From assembly GCF_001889025.1 (NCBI RefSeq), contig NZ_CP018154.1, positions 1,726,501 through 1,790,500 on the forward strand: a DNA stretch of 64,000 nucleotides. Direction: 5' to 3'. The position numbers and the translations under genes were made by a program. This DNA comes from Sphingorhabdus lutea (GTDB lineage: Bacteria; Pseudomonadota; Alphaproteobacteria; Sphingomonadales; Sphingomonadaceae). Position 1 is the first letter of the stretch, and each line of letters starts with the position of its first letter. Under the pieces are notes generated by a model. The model searched no databases. It was not told the origin of the DNA and worked only from the letters and a program-made list of their open reading frames with translations. Shown here piece by piece: positions 17,068-25,754 of this stretch.

Positions 17068-17553
17068 TTATATATCGATAAAGATAGAGGAAATAATGAT
17101 GGGATTTGGGAATTCTAACACAGAATCCTTATTCATCGGCACCATGAATTTTTTTCCATTTTCCCGCTGAATCTCAATAATGTCACCAGCGCCAAAATTT
17201 TCAACACCAATGCATTTGCCCAATGGCTCGCCAGTGTCGGAAACACAGGGCGCACCAATTAAATCCTTATAATAAAATTCATCTTCCGATAGCTCAGGCA
17301 ATTCCTCATGCGGAACCAATAACTGTGTCGAACGCGCCGCCTCGGCCATATTGCGATCAGTAATTTCTTCAAAACGCGCCACTGCACCAATTTTATGCGG
17401 GCGTATTTTTTTTAGGGTCAATGCCCCATCATTAAATTTTTTATATTTTTTGAGGCTGGCCAAATCTTTGGCAAAGATTTTTAACCGAACCTCTCCCGTT
17501 ACACCATGCGCACCTGTAATGGCGGCCAACATAACGGGAGGTTTCTGGGCCAA
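17068..17553 (-). CDS. rimM: 16S rRNA processing protein RimM
   Basis: A 161-residue two-domain protein: an N-terminal RimM domain (ITGAHGVTGEVRLKIFA) and a C-terminal PRC-barrel (FYYKDLIGAPCVSDTGEPLG). It helps assembly of the 30S head by binding S19. It sits 3 bp after the rpsP stop. Confidence 0.96.
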   Translation of the reverse strand: MAQKPPVMLAAITGAHGVTGEVRLKIFAKDLASLKKYKKFNDGALTLKKIRPHKIGAVARFEEITDRNMAEAARSTQLLVPHEELPELSEDEFYYKDLIGAPCVSDTGEPLGKCIGVENFGAGDIIEIQRENGKKFMVPMNKDSVLEFPNPIIISSIFIDI

Positions 17554-17556
17554 TGC

Positions 17557-17985
17557 TTAACCTTCAGCTTGTTCTTCGCTCGCCGCTTCTTCAGCAGCAG
17601 CTTCTTCAGCAGGCGCAGCTGCGGCTTCTTTTGCAGCTTCTTCTGCTTCAGCTAATTTAGCAGCTTTTTCTTCTGCACGTTCTTTTGCATTGGCGCCTGG
17701 CTCACCCTTTTTCGGGTTATTACGCGCGGCGCGTTCTTTAACGCCAGCTGCATCAAGGAAACGTGCAACACGGTCAGAAGGCTGCGCACCTGCATCCAAC
17801 CAATGTTTTGCACGTTCTGCGTCCAATTTAATACGCTCTGGATTATCCTTTGCAAGAAGCGGGTTATAGCTACCGATTCTTTCGATAAATTTACCATCAC
17901 GTGGCGCACGCGCATCGGCGACAACGATTCTATAATAAGGACGCTTTTTTGATCCACCGCGGGACAAACGCATTGCTACTGCCAT
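17557..17985 (-). CDS. rpsP: 30S ribosomal protein S16 with Ala/Glu-rich tail
   Basis: A 142-residue protein. The first 80 or so residues are canonical S16 ([49 protein letters not shown]). From about residue 95 a low-complexity Ala/Glu-rich tail of about 45 residues follows, ending AASEEQAEG. Such tails are found in alphaproteobacterial S16; their role is unknown. The 46-bp gap to ffh contains AGGTAG-like ribosome site sequence. Confidence 0.97.
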   Translation of the reverse strand: MAVAMRLSRGGSKKRPYYRIVVADARAPRDGKFIERIGSYNPLLAKDNPERIKLDAERAKHWLDAGAQPSDRVARFLDAAGVKERAARNNPKKGEPGANAKERAEEKAAKLAEAEEAAKEAAAAPAEEAAAEEAASEEQAEG

Positions 17986-18031
17986 AATATTACCTACTTA
18001 CCTTTCAAATTATAACTTATATTTTAATTAC

Positions 18032-19495
18032 TTAATGCTTTTTGTTCATTAATTTTGCTAATTCCGGGGGCAGGCCGCCTGCTGGCCCACCAAATCCGGG
18101 AAGACCACCGGGCATTGCCGGACCGCCAGCCGAAGGACCGCCCAAATCTGGCATTCCGCCCTTACCAAACATGGCAGCAAGTCCTTTTAACCCGCCCATT
18201 TTCTTAATCTTTTTCATTGCACCGGACATTTCCTTGTGCATTTTCATAACCTTGTTAACCTCTTGCACCGTGGTCCCCGAACCATTGGCAACGCGGATTT
18301 TACGCTTTGCGTTTAATAATTCTGGCTTAGCGCGTTCTTTTTTGGTCATAGAACTGATAATCGCATCCATACGCAGCAAGATTTTATCATCCATGCCGCT
18401 TGCCGCCATGGCCGCCTTTGCCTTTTTCATGCCGGGCATCATACCCGCCAAAGCACCAAGGCCGCCCATTTTGGTCATTTGGTTCAATTGCGAACGAAGA
18501 TCGTCCATATCAAATTGACCCTTGGCCATTTTGGCCGCCAATTTATCGGCATCATCCTTTTGGATGATTTCGCTTGCTCGCTCAACCAGGCCGACAACAT
18601 CGCCCATACCCAATATGCGGCCCGCAACACGTTCTGGATTAAACTCCTCTAACGCGTCCATTTTTTCGCCAACGCCGGCAAATTTAATCGGCTGTCCAGT
18701 CACTGTACGCATCGACAATGCTGCACCGCCACGCGCATCACCGTCCATACGGGTCAACACAATACCGGTTAAATTCACTTCATCAGAGAAGTTTTTGGCG
18801 ACATTCACCGCATCTTGGCCGGTTAAGCTATCCACAACCAGCAAAGTTTCCTGCGGCTTGCCAATTTCGGCAATCGCCTTCATCTCCGCCATCAATGCGG
18901 TATCGACATGCAAACGGCCCGCCGTATCAAGAAGCAAAACGTCAAAAGCCTGTAACTTTGCGGCCTGCATTGCCCGCTTTGCAATATCAACAGGAAGCTG
19001 ACCCGCCACAATGGGCAAAGTCGCCACATCAATTTGCTTGCCCAATATCTCCAGCTGCTCTTGCGCGGCAGGGCGGTTAACGTCCAAAGACGCCATCATT
19101 ACCTTTTTACGCTCTTTTTCTTTTAAGCGCTTAGCAATTTTTGCCGTCGTCGTGGTTTTACCCGACCCCTGCAAACCCACCATCATAATAACAGCAGGGG
19201 GCGTTACAGCAAGATTAAGCCCACTGGTTTCGCCGCCCAAAATGGAAATCAAGGCATCATTTACAATTTTGACAACCTGTTGGCCCGGCGCAACTGACTT
19301 TAAAACCTGTTGACCAATGGCAAGCTGGGTCACACCATCAACAAATTCTTTTACAACTGGCAAGGCGACGTCCGCCTCCAGCAAAGCAACACGCACTTCG
19401 CGCATCGCCAACAGCACATCTTGTTCATTAAGCGCACCACGGCCACGCAAACGGTCAAAGACCCCGCCTAACCTATCGCTCAACTTATCAAACAT
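18032..19495 (-). CDS. ffh: Signal recognition particle protein Ffh
   Basis: About 487 residues, starting MFDKLSDRLGGVFDRLRGRG at ATG 19495 behind GGAGC; a longer in-frame extension to 19615 lacks family similarity. NG-domain GTPase motifs: GLQGSGKTTTTAKIA (G1), DTAGRLHVD (G3), TRMDGDARGGAAL (G4 region). The M domain is Met-rich (LNQMTKMGGLGALAGMMPGM), and a Gly/Pro-rich tail ends LAKLMNKKH. Ffh with 4.5S RNA delivers nascent inner-membrane proteins to FtsY, encoded near 24 kb. First gene of the rpsP-rplS operon. Confidence 0.97.
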   Translation of the reverse strand: MFDKLSDRLGGVFDRLRGRGALNEQDVLLAMREVRVALLEADVALPVVKEFVDGVTQLAIGQQVLKSVAPGQQVVKIVNDALISILGGETSGLNLAVTPPAVIMMVGLQGSGKTTTTAKIAKRLKEKERKKVMMASLDVNRPAAQEQLEILGKQIDVATLPIVAGQLPVDIAKRAMQAAKLQAFDVLLLDTAGRLHVDTALMAEMKAIAEIGKPQETLLVVDSLTGQDAVNVAKNFSDEVNLTGIVLTRMDGDARGGAALSMRTVTGQPIKFAGVGEKMDALEEFNPERVAGRILGMGDVVGLVERASEIIQKDDADKLAAKMAKGQFDMDDLRSQLNQMTKMGGLGALAGMMPGMKKAKAAMAASGMDDKILLRMDAIISSMTKKERAKPELLNAKRKIRVANGSGTTVQEVNKVMKMHKEMSGAMKKIKKMGGLKGLAAMFGKGGMPDLGGPSAGGPAMPGGLPGFGGPAGGLPPELAKLMNKKH

Positions 19496-19842
19496 AAATG
19501 CTCCAAATATAATAAAATCACGCAATAACTTATAGCAAACAGAAAACGCCGGTGAGCGAATCTTCGCCGACCAGCGTGACATATAAAATGCCTCTTTTAT
19601 GCGATAAACTATCAAATAAATAATCTATGAGACGTTTATCTATATGGATTGACCAAAAAAGCAAGCCATAAATCGCACCATAGACCACAATATTATGTTT
19701 TGGAGGGCATGTTATTGAGAGGAAAATATACAGTAACGCATAATATCATCAATAATGGCTAATATATATTTTTGTAAAAATTAACCATTTTTTGAGGACT
19801 CTCCTTCATAAAAATATATATTATAACGAAAATGGAATTCAA
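19496..19842. other. 347-bp divergent intergenic region between ffh and GGDEF-EAL gene
   Basis: No convincing gene lies here. It must hold the ffh promoter (minus) and the promoter of the GGDEF-EAL gene (plus). The right half is very AT-rich. A TTAACCAT element at 19781-19788 matches a CtrA half-site, about 55 bp before the plus-strand start, but without a second half-site. A small imperfect GC-rich hairpin (about 19551-19573) sits in the ffh leader. Confidence 0.5.
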
Positions 19843-21492
19843 ATGACCGAGTTACCCCAAAAATCTGAAACTGAATCCAAGAAATTTGAAGCAAATAAGC
19901 TTTTATATAATGGCCTGATGATAGCTGCGCTAATATTATTCGTTGGCGTGGGTGGTTCAGTTGGGACCGATATGGTTCGCGGATATATTGGCAGCAGCCG
20001 AGGCGCGGACCAAGCCATGGTCACCGCGCTTATATTAAACATCGCGCTTATCATGTTGGTATGGCGGCGGACAATGTCATTACGTGACGAGGTTGTTGTT
20101 TATAAACAGGCTGAAATTCGCGCCCAACATATGGCGATTACCGATCCATTGACCAATTTATATAATCGGCGCGTTATTAAAGAAAAAACTCATGAGCTTA
20201 GCCTGCGTGCATCGCGTCGCGGCAAAACAATTTCATTTTTGATGCTGGACCTTGATGGGTTTAAGAAAATCAACGACCTTTATGGCCATGATAGCGGCGA
20301 TCAATTGCTGCGCGAAGTGGCAGAGCGTATGCGCGAAACCCTGCCCCCCAGCAGTGTTATTGCGCGTCTTGGCGGTGATGAATTTGGTATGTCGATTGTT
20401 TTTGAACCTGAATTTCCAGAAACCATCGACCGTATTGCCGAAGATTTAATTGAGGCATTGGCCCGCCCCATCATGATTGATGGAAACGCCCAAAATATAA
20501 CAGCATCAATTGGTATTTCGCGTCCTGATTTGGATTGCGCGTCAATTGATATGTTAATTCGCCGTGCCGATATTGCTCTATATGCCGCAAAGAAAAATGG
20601 CCGCAATGGGTATTGCTGGTTCGAAAGCGGAATGGAAATAGAACTTCGCACGCGCAACAGCCTTGAAACTGATATTCGCGAAGGCATTGCCAATGATGAA
20701 TTTGTTCCGTTTTTTGAACAGCAAATTGACCTTGCCACCGGTGAAATTGTTGGCTTTGAGATGCTTGCACGTTGGGTGTCGCCTATAAGGGGGCTTATCT
20801 CACCTGATGAATTCATTCCTGTTGCCGAAGAAACCGGCATGATTGACGAGCTATCCCTTAATGTCATTAAAAAGGCATTGATTGAGGCGAAAAACTGGCA
20901 TCCAGATTTAAGCATTTCGGTCAATATTTCTCCTGTTCAACTTCGCGATCCCTGGCTTGCCCAAAAAATTGTGAAATTATTGGTTGAAACAGGCTTTCCC
21001 GCCGATCGTTTAGAGGTAGAAATTACCGAAACTTCGCTATTCAAAAACCTATCTTTGGCACAATCCATTGTCGGCAGCTTGAAAAACCAAAATATCAAAA
21101 TTGCTTTGGATGATTTTGGCACCGGATTTAGTTCATTGGCACATTTACGCGCCCTGCCCTTTGACCGGATTAAGATTGACCGCAGTTTCATTACATCAAT
21201 GAATGATAATGCGGAAAGCAAGGCGATTGTTTCGGCCATTACCGGGCTTGGCAAAAGCTTAACCGTTCCAATTACCGCAGAAGGTATTGAGGATGGCGAT
21301 ATGATACCTGCTTTAGTCGAAATTGGATGCAGCAAAGGTCAAGGTTGGCATTTTGGACGCCCAATGAACATTACCGATGTGCGCAATTTATTAAGCTCCA
21401 AAGATTTATTGGTCGCGCCATCGCGTAAATTGGAAACGACCAAGGAACAACGCGAAGCCGCACCTGTTGGCGACTTAAAGAAGCAAGCATGA
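19843..21492 (+). CDS. Membrane GGDEF-EAL protein (cyclic di-GMP turnover)
   Basis: About 549 residues starting at ATG 19843 behind GGAA; a TTG-started extension to 19792 is unlikely. Two membrane segments (around LLYNGLMIAALILFVGVGGS and MVTALILNIALIMLVW) precede a GGDEF domain with intact LGGDEFG. The inhibitory RxxD site is absent upstream of it. The EAL domain reads GFEMLARW in place of EALLRW, then ISVNISPVQLRD, ALDDFGTGFSSLAHLR, PFDRIKIDRSFI and ITAEGIEDGDM. Both activities look possible because the key acids are kept (E-x-L, DDFG, K and E in later blocks). It probably tunes cyclic di-GMP for the motile/sessile switch. Monocistronic, with a hairpin after the stop. Confidence 0.92.
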   Translation: MTELPQKSETESKKFEANKLLYNGLMIAALILFVGVGGSVGTDMVRGYIGSSRGADQAMVTALILNIALIMLVWRRTMSLRDEVVVYKQAEIRAQHMAITDPLTNLYNRRVIKEKTHELSLRASRRGKTISFLMLDLDGFKKINDLYGHDSGDQLLREVAERMRETLPPSSVIARLGGDEFGMSIVFEPEFPETIDRIAEDLIEALARPIMIDGNAQNITASIGISRPDLDCASIDMLIRRADIALYAAKKNGRNGYCWFESGMEIELRTRNSLETDIREGIANDEFVPFFEQQIDLATGEIVGFEMLARWVSPIRGLISPDEFIPVAEETGMIDELSLNVIKKALIEAKNWHPDLSISVNISPVQLRDPWLAQKIVKLLVETGFPADRLEVEITETSLFKNLSLAQSIVGSLKNQNIKIALDDFGTGFSSLAHLRALPFDRIKIDRSFITSMNDNAESKAIVSAITGLGKSLTVPITAEGIEDGDMIPALVEIGCSKGQGWHFGRPMNITDVRNLLSSKDLLVAPSRKLETTKEQREAAPVGDLKKQA

Positions 21493-21503
21493 ATTTAGCG
21501 ATA

Positions 21504-21533
21504 GAGAAACAGCTTAAAAATAGGCTGTTTCTC
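21504..21533 (+). terminator. Hairpin after GGDEF-EAL gene
   Basis: A 10-bp perfect stem GAGAAACAGC (21504-21513) with GCTGTTTCTC (21524-21533), 12 bp past the stop. The tail is AT-rich but not a clean T-run. Confidence 0.5.
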
Positions 21534-21577
21534 ATATTATCTGGACTTAATCGCCTTGCCCCCTTAAATCGCGGAGC

Positions 21578-22399
21578 ATGAGCAAGATTTTATTTCATAA
21601 AATGCACGGATTGGGCAATGATTTTGTCATTATTGATCAACGCGTCAATAATGATGCAATTGATAATTTTGAAATAGATAAAAGACTTGCCCAAAAAATT
21701 TGTGACCGTCAATTTGGTGTTGGATGCGACCAACTCATCATCTTAAAACCCAGTGATAAAGCGGATTTAAGGATGGATATCTATAATGTAGATGGCACGG
21801 CTGCGTCTGCATGCGGAAATGCATCGCGCTGCGTTGTGTCTTTAATGGGCGCGGATTGCACCATTGAAACCAATGGCGGGATTATTTCAGGCAGCTGGTC
21901 GAAAAATAATTGCGCCGTTAATATGGGCAAGGCGCATTTTAACTGGGATGAAATCCCCCTTGCCTATCCCGTGGATAATATGAATATTCCTATGGCATGG
22001 GATGATATAGATGGCGGGGCGGTGGTCAATGTCGGCAACCCGCATATTGTTTTTTTTGGTAATCAATCATTATTGGAAAAATGTGAGATTAGCGGCCTGA
22101 AAATTGCAACTGATCCATTTTTCGTGAACGGCGTCAACGCAAATTTCGCTCATATATCCCATGATAATATCATTCATTTAAATGTATGGGAACGCGGCGC
22201 GGGGGCAACAATGGCATGCGGCACGGGCGCATGCGCCACCGCCGTTATCGCTATAAAAAAGCGCCTTGTCTTATCCCCTGCCACGGTTCGGCAAAGGGGC
22301 GGCGATCTTGTCATTTCATGGCAGGAAGGCGGCGACATCATCATGTCTGGTCCAGCGACCTATGTGTTTAATGGCGAATTTAATCCGGAAGAAATTTAA
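21578..22399 (+). CDS. dapF: Diaminopimelate epimerase
   Basis: A 273-residue PLP-independent epimerase converting LL- to meso-diaminopimelate for peptidoglycan and lysine. Both catalytic cysteines are present: ACGNASRCVV (about residue 75) and ACGTGACATAV (about 215). FHKMHGLGNDFVIID is the N-terminal signature. GGAG precedes the ATG. The stop TAA shares its last base with the ATG of mtaB (TAATG), indicating coupled translation. Confidence 0.97.
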   Translation: MSKILFHKMHGLGNDFVIIDQRVNNDAIDNFEIDKRLAQKICDRQFGVGCDQLIILKPSDKADLRMDIYNVDGTAASACGNASRCVVSLMGADCTIETNGGIISGSWSKNNCAVNMGKAHFNWDEIPLAYPVDNMNIPMAWDDIDGGAVVNVGNPHIVFFGNQSLLEKCEISGLKIATDPFFVNGVNANFAHISHDNIIHLNVWERGAGATMACGTGACATAVIAIKKRLVLSPATVRQRGGDLVISWQEGGDIIMSGPATYVFNGEFNPEEI

Positions 22400-23649
22400 T
22401 GGCTGGCCCCGAAGTCATCACCATGGGTTGCCGCCTTAACATCGCGGAAAGCGCGGTTATAGAGGAAAAACTAGCCGGTCATGACAATATTATTGTCGTG
22501 AATAGCTGCGCTGTCACCAATGAAGCTGTGCGTCAAACGCGCCAAGCAATCCGCAAGGCAAAGAAAAACGCGCCCGACAAGAAAATTATTGTCACTGGAT
22601 GCGCGGCACAAATTGATCCTGAACAATTTGCCAAAATGCGCGAGGTTGACCAAATTTTTGGTAATGCCGAAAAATTAAACCTTGATCGCTTTTTGGGAGA
22701 AGATATCCGCCGTAATTCAAAAATCATCGTTGATGATATTATGCAATTAACCGAAACAGCCCCCCATTTTTCAACAATATTTGCCGAGAAAAGCAGAGGG
22801 TTTGTTGAAATACAAAATGGATGTGACCATCGCTGCACATTTTGCATCATCCCATATGGCAGGGGCAATAGCCGGTCTATCCCCGCCGGAATATTGGTAG
22901 ATCGAATTAAAAGCCTATGCCAAAATAATATCAATGAAATTATTTTAACTGGCGTTGATGTGACAAGCTATGGTCAGGACCTGCCCGGCAGGCCAAGCCT
23001 AGGCAATTTGGTGGAACGTATATTGAAACTTGTCCCCAATTTGCCCAGACTGCGCCTTTCATCCATTGATGGAATTGAAATTGACGATCATTTATTTGAT
23101 CTTTTGACCAATGAACCAAGATTGATGCCCCATGTGCATTTGTCCCTGCAATCTGGCGATGACATGATTTTGAAACGCATGAAAAGACGCCATAATTTTG
23201 CTCAAGCAGTCGATATTGTGGAAAAATTACAAAGCAAGCGTCCCGAAATCACCATTGGAGCAGATATTATTGCAGGCTTTCCGACCGAAGATAATGAAAT
23301 GTTCCAAAATTCGGTAAAAATGGTTCGTGAATGTCATATTGTGCATGGACATATATTCCCCTACTCTCCCAAAAAAGGGACGCCTGCTGCCAAAATGCCG
23401 CAGGTTGAAGGACAGTTGATTAAACAACGCGCCAAAATATTGCGCGATGAGGTCGCCAAGCAAAAAGAGGCTTGGCAACATGGTTTAATTGGCTCAAATC
23501 AACGTATATTGGTGGAAAGCAGCGGGCATATTGGGCATGCGGAAAATTTCGCTATGGTTAAAATGGCAAAGAAAATGCTTGCCGGATCATTGGTGAATGT
23601 CCACATCACCCATATTGAAAATGGACAATTATGCGGGGAGCAGATTTAG
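22399..23649 (+). CDS. mtaB: tRNA t6A37 methylthiotransferase MtaB
   Basis: A 416-residue radical-SAM methylthiotransferase that makes ms2t6A37 from t6A37, the product of the TsaBDE system (tsaE is near 2.7 kb). Three N-terminal cysteines for the auxiliary cluster lie in MGCRLNIAE, VNSCAVTNEA and VTGCAAQID. The radical-SAM motif is CDHRCTFCIIPYGRG (C-x3-C-x2-C). A TRAM-like C-terminal region follows. Order dapF-mtaB-ftsY is typical of alphaproteobacteria. Confidence 0.95.
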   Translation: MAGPEVITMGCRLNIAESAVIEEKLAGHDNIIVVNSCAVTNEAVRQTRQAIRKAKKNAPDKKIIVTGCAAQIDPEQFAKMREVDQIFGNAEKLNLDRFLGEDIRRNSKIIVDDIMQLTETAPHFSTIFAEKSRGFVEIQNGCDHRCTFCIIPYGRGNSRSIPAGILVDRIKSLCQNNINEIILTGVDVTSYGQDLPGRPSLGNLVERILKLVPNLPRLRLSSIDGIEIDDHLFDLLTNEPRLMPHVHLSLQSGDDMILKRMKRRHNFAQAVDIVEKLQSKRPEITIGADIIAGFPTEDNEMFQNSVKMVRECHIVHGHIFPYSPKKGTPAAKMPQVEGQLIKQRAKILRDEVAKQKEAWQHGLIGSNQRILVESSGHIGHAENFAMVKMAKKMLAGSLVNVHITHIENGQLCGEQI

Positions 23650-23654
23650 TTTAC

Positions 23655-24614
23655 ATGACCGAAGATTTTGACCAACAACCCAAATCATCATGGCGTAACC
23701 GGCTATTTGGTGGCCTACAAAAAACATCTGGTAAATTAAGCGAGAATCTAACGGGTCTTGTCACCAAGGCTAAATTGGATGATGCGATTTTGGATCAGAT
23801 TGAAGAAGCATTGATTATTTCCGATCTTGGTCCAGCGACGGCGGCCCAAATACGCGAAACATTGTCCAAAACACGGTTTGAGAAAAACCCGACCGACGAT
23901 GCCGTTCGCCATATTATTGCCGATGAAATTGAAAGCATCTTGGCGCCTGTGGCTGTCCCGCTTGAAATTGATGCATTTCCAAGGCCGCAAGTTATATTGG
24001 TTATCGGTGTCAATGGATCTGGTAAAACAACCACCATTGCGAAATTGGCCCATAATTATATTGAGGAAGATTATGGCGTCATGTTGGCGGCGGGTGATAC
24101 ATTTCGCGCGGCAGCCATTGGGCAATTGCAAAATTGGGCCGAAAGAATTGGCGTTCCCATTATCGCGGGGAAAGAAGGCGGGGACGCCGCCAGCATTGTG
24201 TATGATGGCGTTAAAAAATGCACACAAGATGGCACAGATATTTTAATAGTCGATACAGCAGGCCGGCTTCAAAATAAAAGCGAGCTGATGGATGAGCTTG
24301 CCAAAATTCGTAAAGTTTTAGGCCGGTTAAACCCCGCCGCGCCGCATAATGTAATTTTGGTTTTGGATGCAACAACAGGTCAAAATGCGCTTTCCCAAAT
24401 TGAGATTTTCGGAAAAGTCGCCAATGTCACCGGGCTAGTCATGACCAAATTGGATGGCACGGCGCGCGGCGGTATATTGGTTGCGGCGGCAAAGCAATTT
24501 GGTCTGCCCATTCATGCCATTGGCATTGGAGAGACGATGCATGATTTAAAGCCTTTTAACGCGCGCGAATTGGCCGAGGCGATTGCGGGAATAAGTGATA
24601 TTGAAAATGACTAA
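23655..24614 (+). CDS. ftsY: SRP receptor GTPase FtsY
   Basis: About 319 residues: a very short acidic lead, then the N domain (WRNRLFGGLQKTSGKL) and the GTPase domain with VNGSGKTTTIAKLAHNY, DTAGRLQNKSELMDEL, and TKLDGTARGG. It lacks the long acidic A domain of E. coli FtsY, as is usual in this group. It docks SRP-ribosome complexes at the membrane. Start choice is uncertain: ATG 23655 has GGGGAG 14 bases upstream, while ATG 23631 overlaps mtaB by 19 bp and would add eight residues. Confidence 0.95.
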   Translation: MTEDFDQQPKSSWRNRLFGGLQKTSGKLSENLTGLVTKAKLDDAILDQIEEALIISDLGPATAAQIRETLSKTRFEKNPTDDAVRHIIADEIESILAPVAVPLEIDAFPRPQVILVIGVNGSGKTTTIAKLAHNYIEEDYGVMLAAGDTFRAAAIGQLQNWAERIGVPIIAGKEGGDAASIVYDGVKKCTQDGTDILIVDTAGRLQNKSELMDELAKIRKVLGRLNPAAPHNVILVLDATTGQNALSQIEIFGKVANVTGLVMTKLDGTARGGILVAAAKQFGLPIHAIGIGETMHDLKPFNARELAEAIAGISDIEND

Positions 24615-25290
24615 GACAGACCAAGAAAAAGGCGATAAATTAAATCCCGATACATTAAATCTAAGCGTTGATGGCAAGCAGGTTAATAAACATCCCGCTT
24701 GGCTTGGCTATGCACTTGATTACGGCCCCTTAATCATTTTCATGCTTGTCAATAAATTTGGCGCTAGTAAAACTGATCCTGTTCAAGGACCCATTTATGG
24801 GACAATTGCGTTTATGATTTCGGTAACCATCGCGGCTATAATCGCAAAAAAGATAAAGGGTAAGCTAAGCCCCATTATGTGGCTGTCCATCATTTTGGTA
24901 TTGGGCTTTGGTTCATTAACAATATGGCTTCGTGATCCAACATTTATTCAGGCAAAGCCGACATTTATATATTTATTTTTAGCTATATTGTTAATTGGCG
25001 GCGCGTTAATAAAAAAACCGCTCATTAAATATGTGCTAGAGGCTGGCTTTGATGGAATAAGCGATAAAGGGTGGCTTATTTTATCGCGTAATTGGGGCAT
25101 ATTTTTTGCCGCCATGGCAGTAATGAATGAATTTGCTCGTGCTTATTTCAGCTTCGACACTTGGCTATTGATTAAGATTTGGGGCGTGATGGCGCTCACC
25201 ATCATTTTTACCTTCATCAATATTTTAATAATGACGAAATATGGTCTAAATTTGGGGGATGATGAAGAGAGCGATGAAACAAACGCCTAA
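24607..25290 (+). CDS. yciB: Inner membrane septation protein YciB/IspZ
   Basis: About 227 residues with five or six membrane helices. Family blocks: YGPLIIFMLVNK, GFGSLTIWLRDPTFIQAKPT, the SRNWGIFFAAMAVMNEFARA segment, and a LLIKIWGVMALTIIFT helix. YciB interacts with cell-division and elongation proteins and influences envelope integrity. The ATG overlaps the ftsY end by 8 bp; a GTG at 24595 with GGGA close upstream is an alternative start. The N-terminal 25 residues are polar and longer than in E. coli. Last gene of the dapF operon; it converges on cheW with only 26 bp between. Confidence 0.9.
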   Translation: MTKTDQEKGDKLNPDTLNLSVDGKQVNKHPAWLGYALDYGPLIIFMLVNKFGASKTDPVQGPIYGTIAFMISVTIAAIIAKKIKGKLSPIMWLSIILVLGFGSLTIWLRDPTFIQAKPTFIYLFLAILLIGGALIKKPLIKYVLEAGFDGISDKGWLILSRNWGIFFAAMAVMNEFARAYFSFDTWLLIKIWGVMALTIIFTFINILIMTKYGLNLGDDEESDETNA

Positions 25291-25316
25291 TAATTTTAAG
25301 TTTTTAATAGCTTATC

Positions 25317-25754
25317 TTAGGCTGCGATAGAATTTCTTTGGCTGACCAATGCGGAAGGGTCAATAATCAATATCATTTTATCATCAAGCTCCGCAATGGC
25401 ATTACAATAATCCGCCCATTGGCCGCGAATGGTAAAATCATTGATTATTTTGTCCTTTGTAATTTCAATTACATCATTGACATGATCGACCAATAAACCA
25501 TATGGATGCCCCATGATGGTGGCAGCAATCGCCAATGCACCAATTTTCACCTGTTGTGCCTCACCCGTAATCAAATATTGGGTGTCGATTAAGGTTAAAA
25601 CCTGACTTCTTAACGAAACAAGTCCAGCGACAAGGGGGGTGACACGCGGAATAGCGGTGATATTTTGTATATGCACAACGGATTCAACATGCGCACTGGA
25701 AATCGCCACATAGGATTCGCCAATTTGCGCGATTAGGTAAAGATTATTTTCCAT
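25317..25754 (-). CDS. cheW: CheW-like chemotaxis coupling protein
   Basis: A 145-residue single CheW domain: LIAQIGESYVAISSAHVESV, ITAIPRVTPLVAGLVSLRSQ and GLLVDHVNDVIEI. CheW bridges chemoreceptors and CheA. Its ATG overlaps the end of the cheA-like gene by 11 bp, so the two are translated together. No methyl-accepting receptor, cheR, cheB or cheY lies in the window, so this is a minimal module. Confidence 0.92.
   Translation of the reverse strand: MENNLYLIAQIGESYVAISSAHVESVVHIQNITAIPRVTPLVAGLVSLRSQVLTLIDTQYLITGEAQQVKIGALAIAATIMGHPYGLLVDHVNDVIEITKDKIINDFTIRGQWADYCNAIAELDDKMILIIDPSALVSQRNSIAA

Noticed and set aside
19496..19615. N-terminal extension of Ffh
   Set aside because: The extra 40 residues have no SRP54 similarity, and ATG 19495 has its own GGAGC site.
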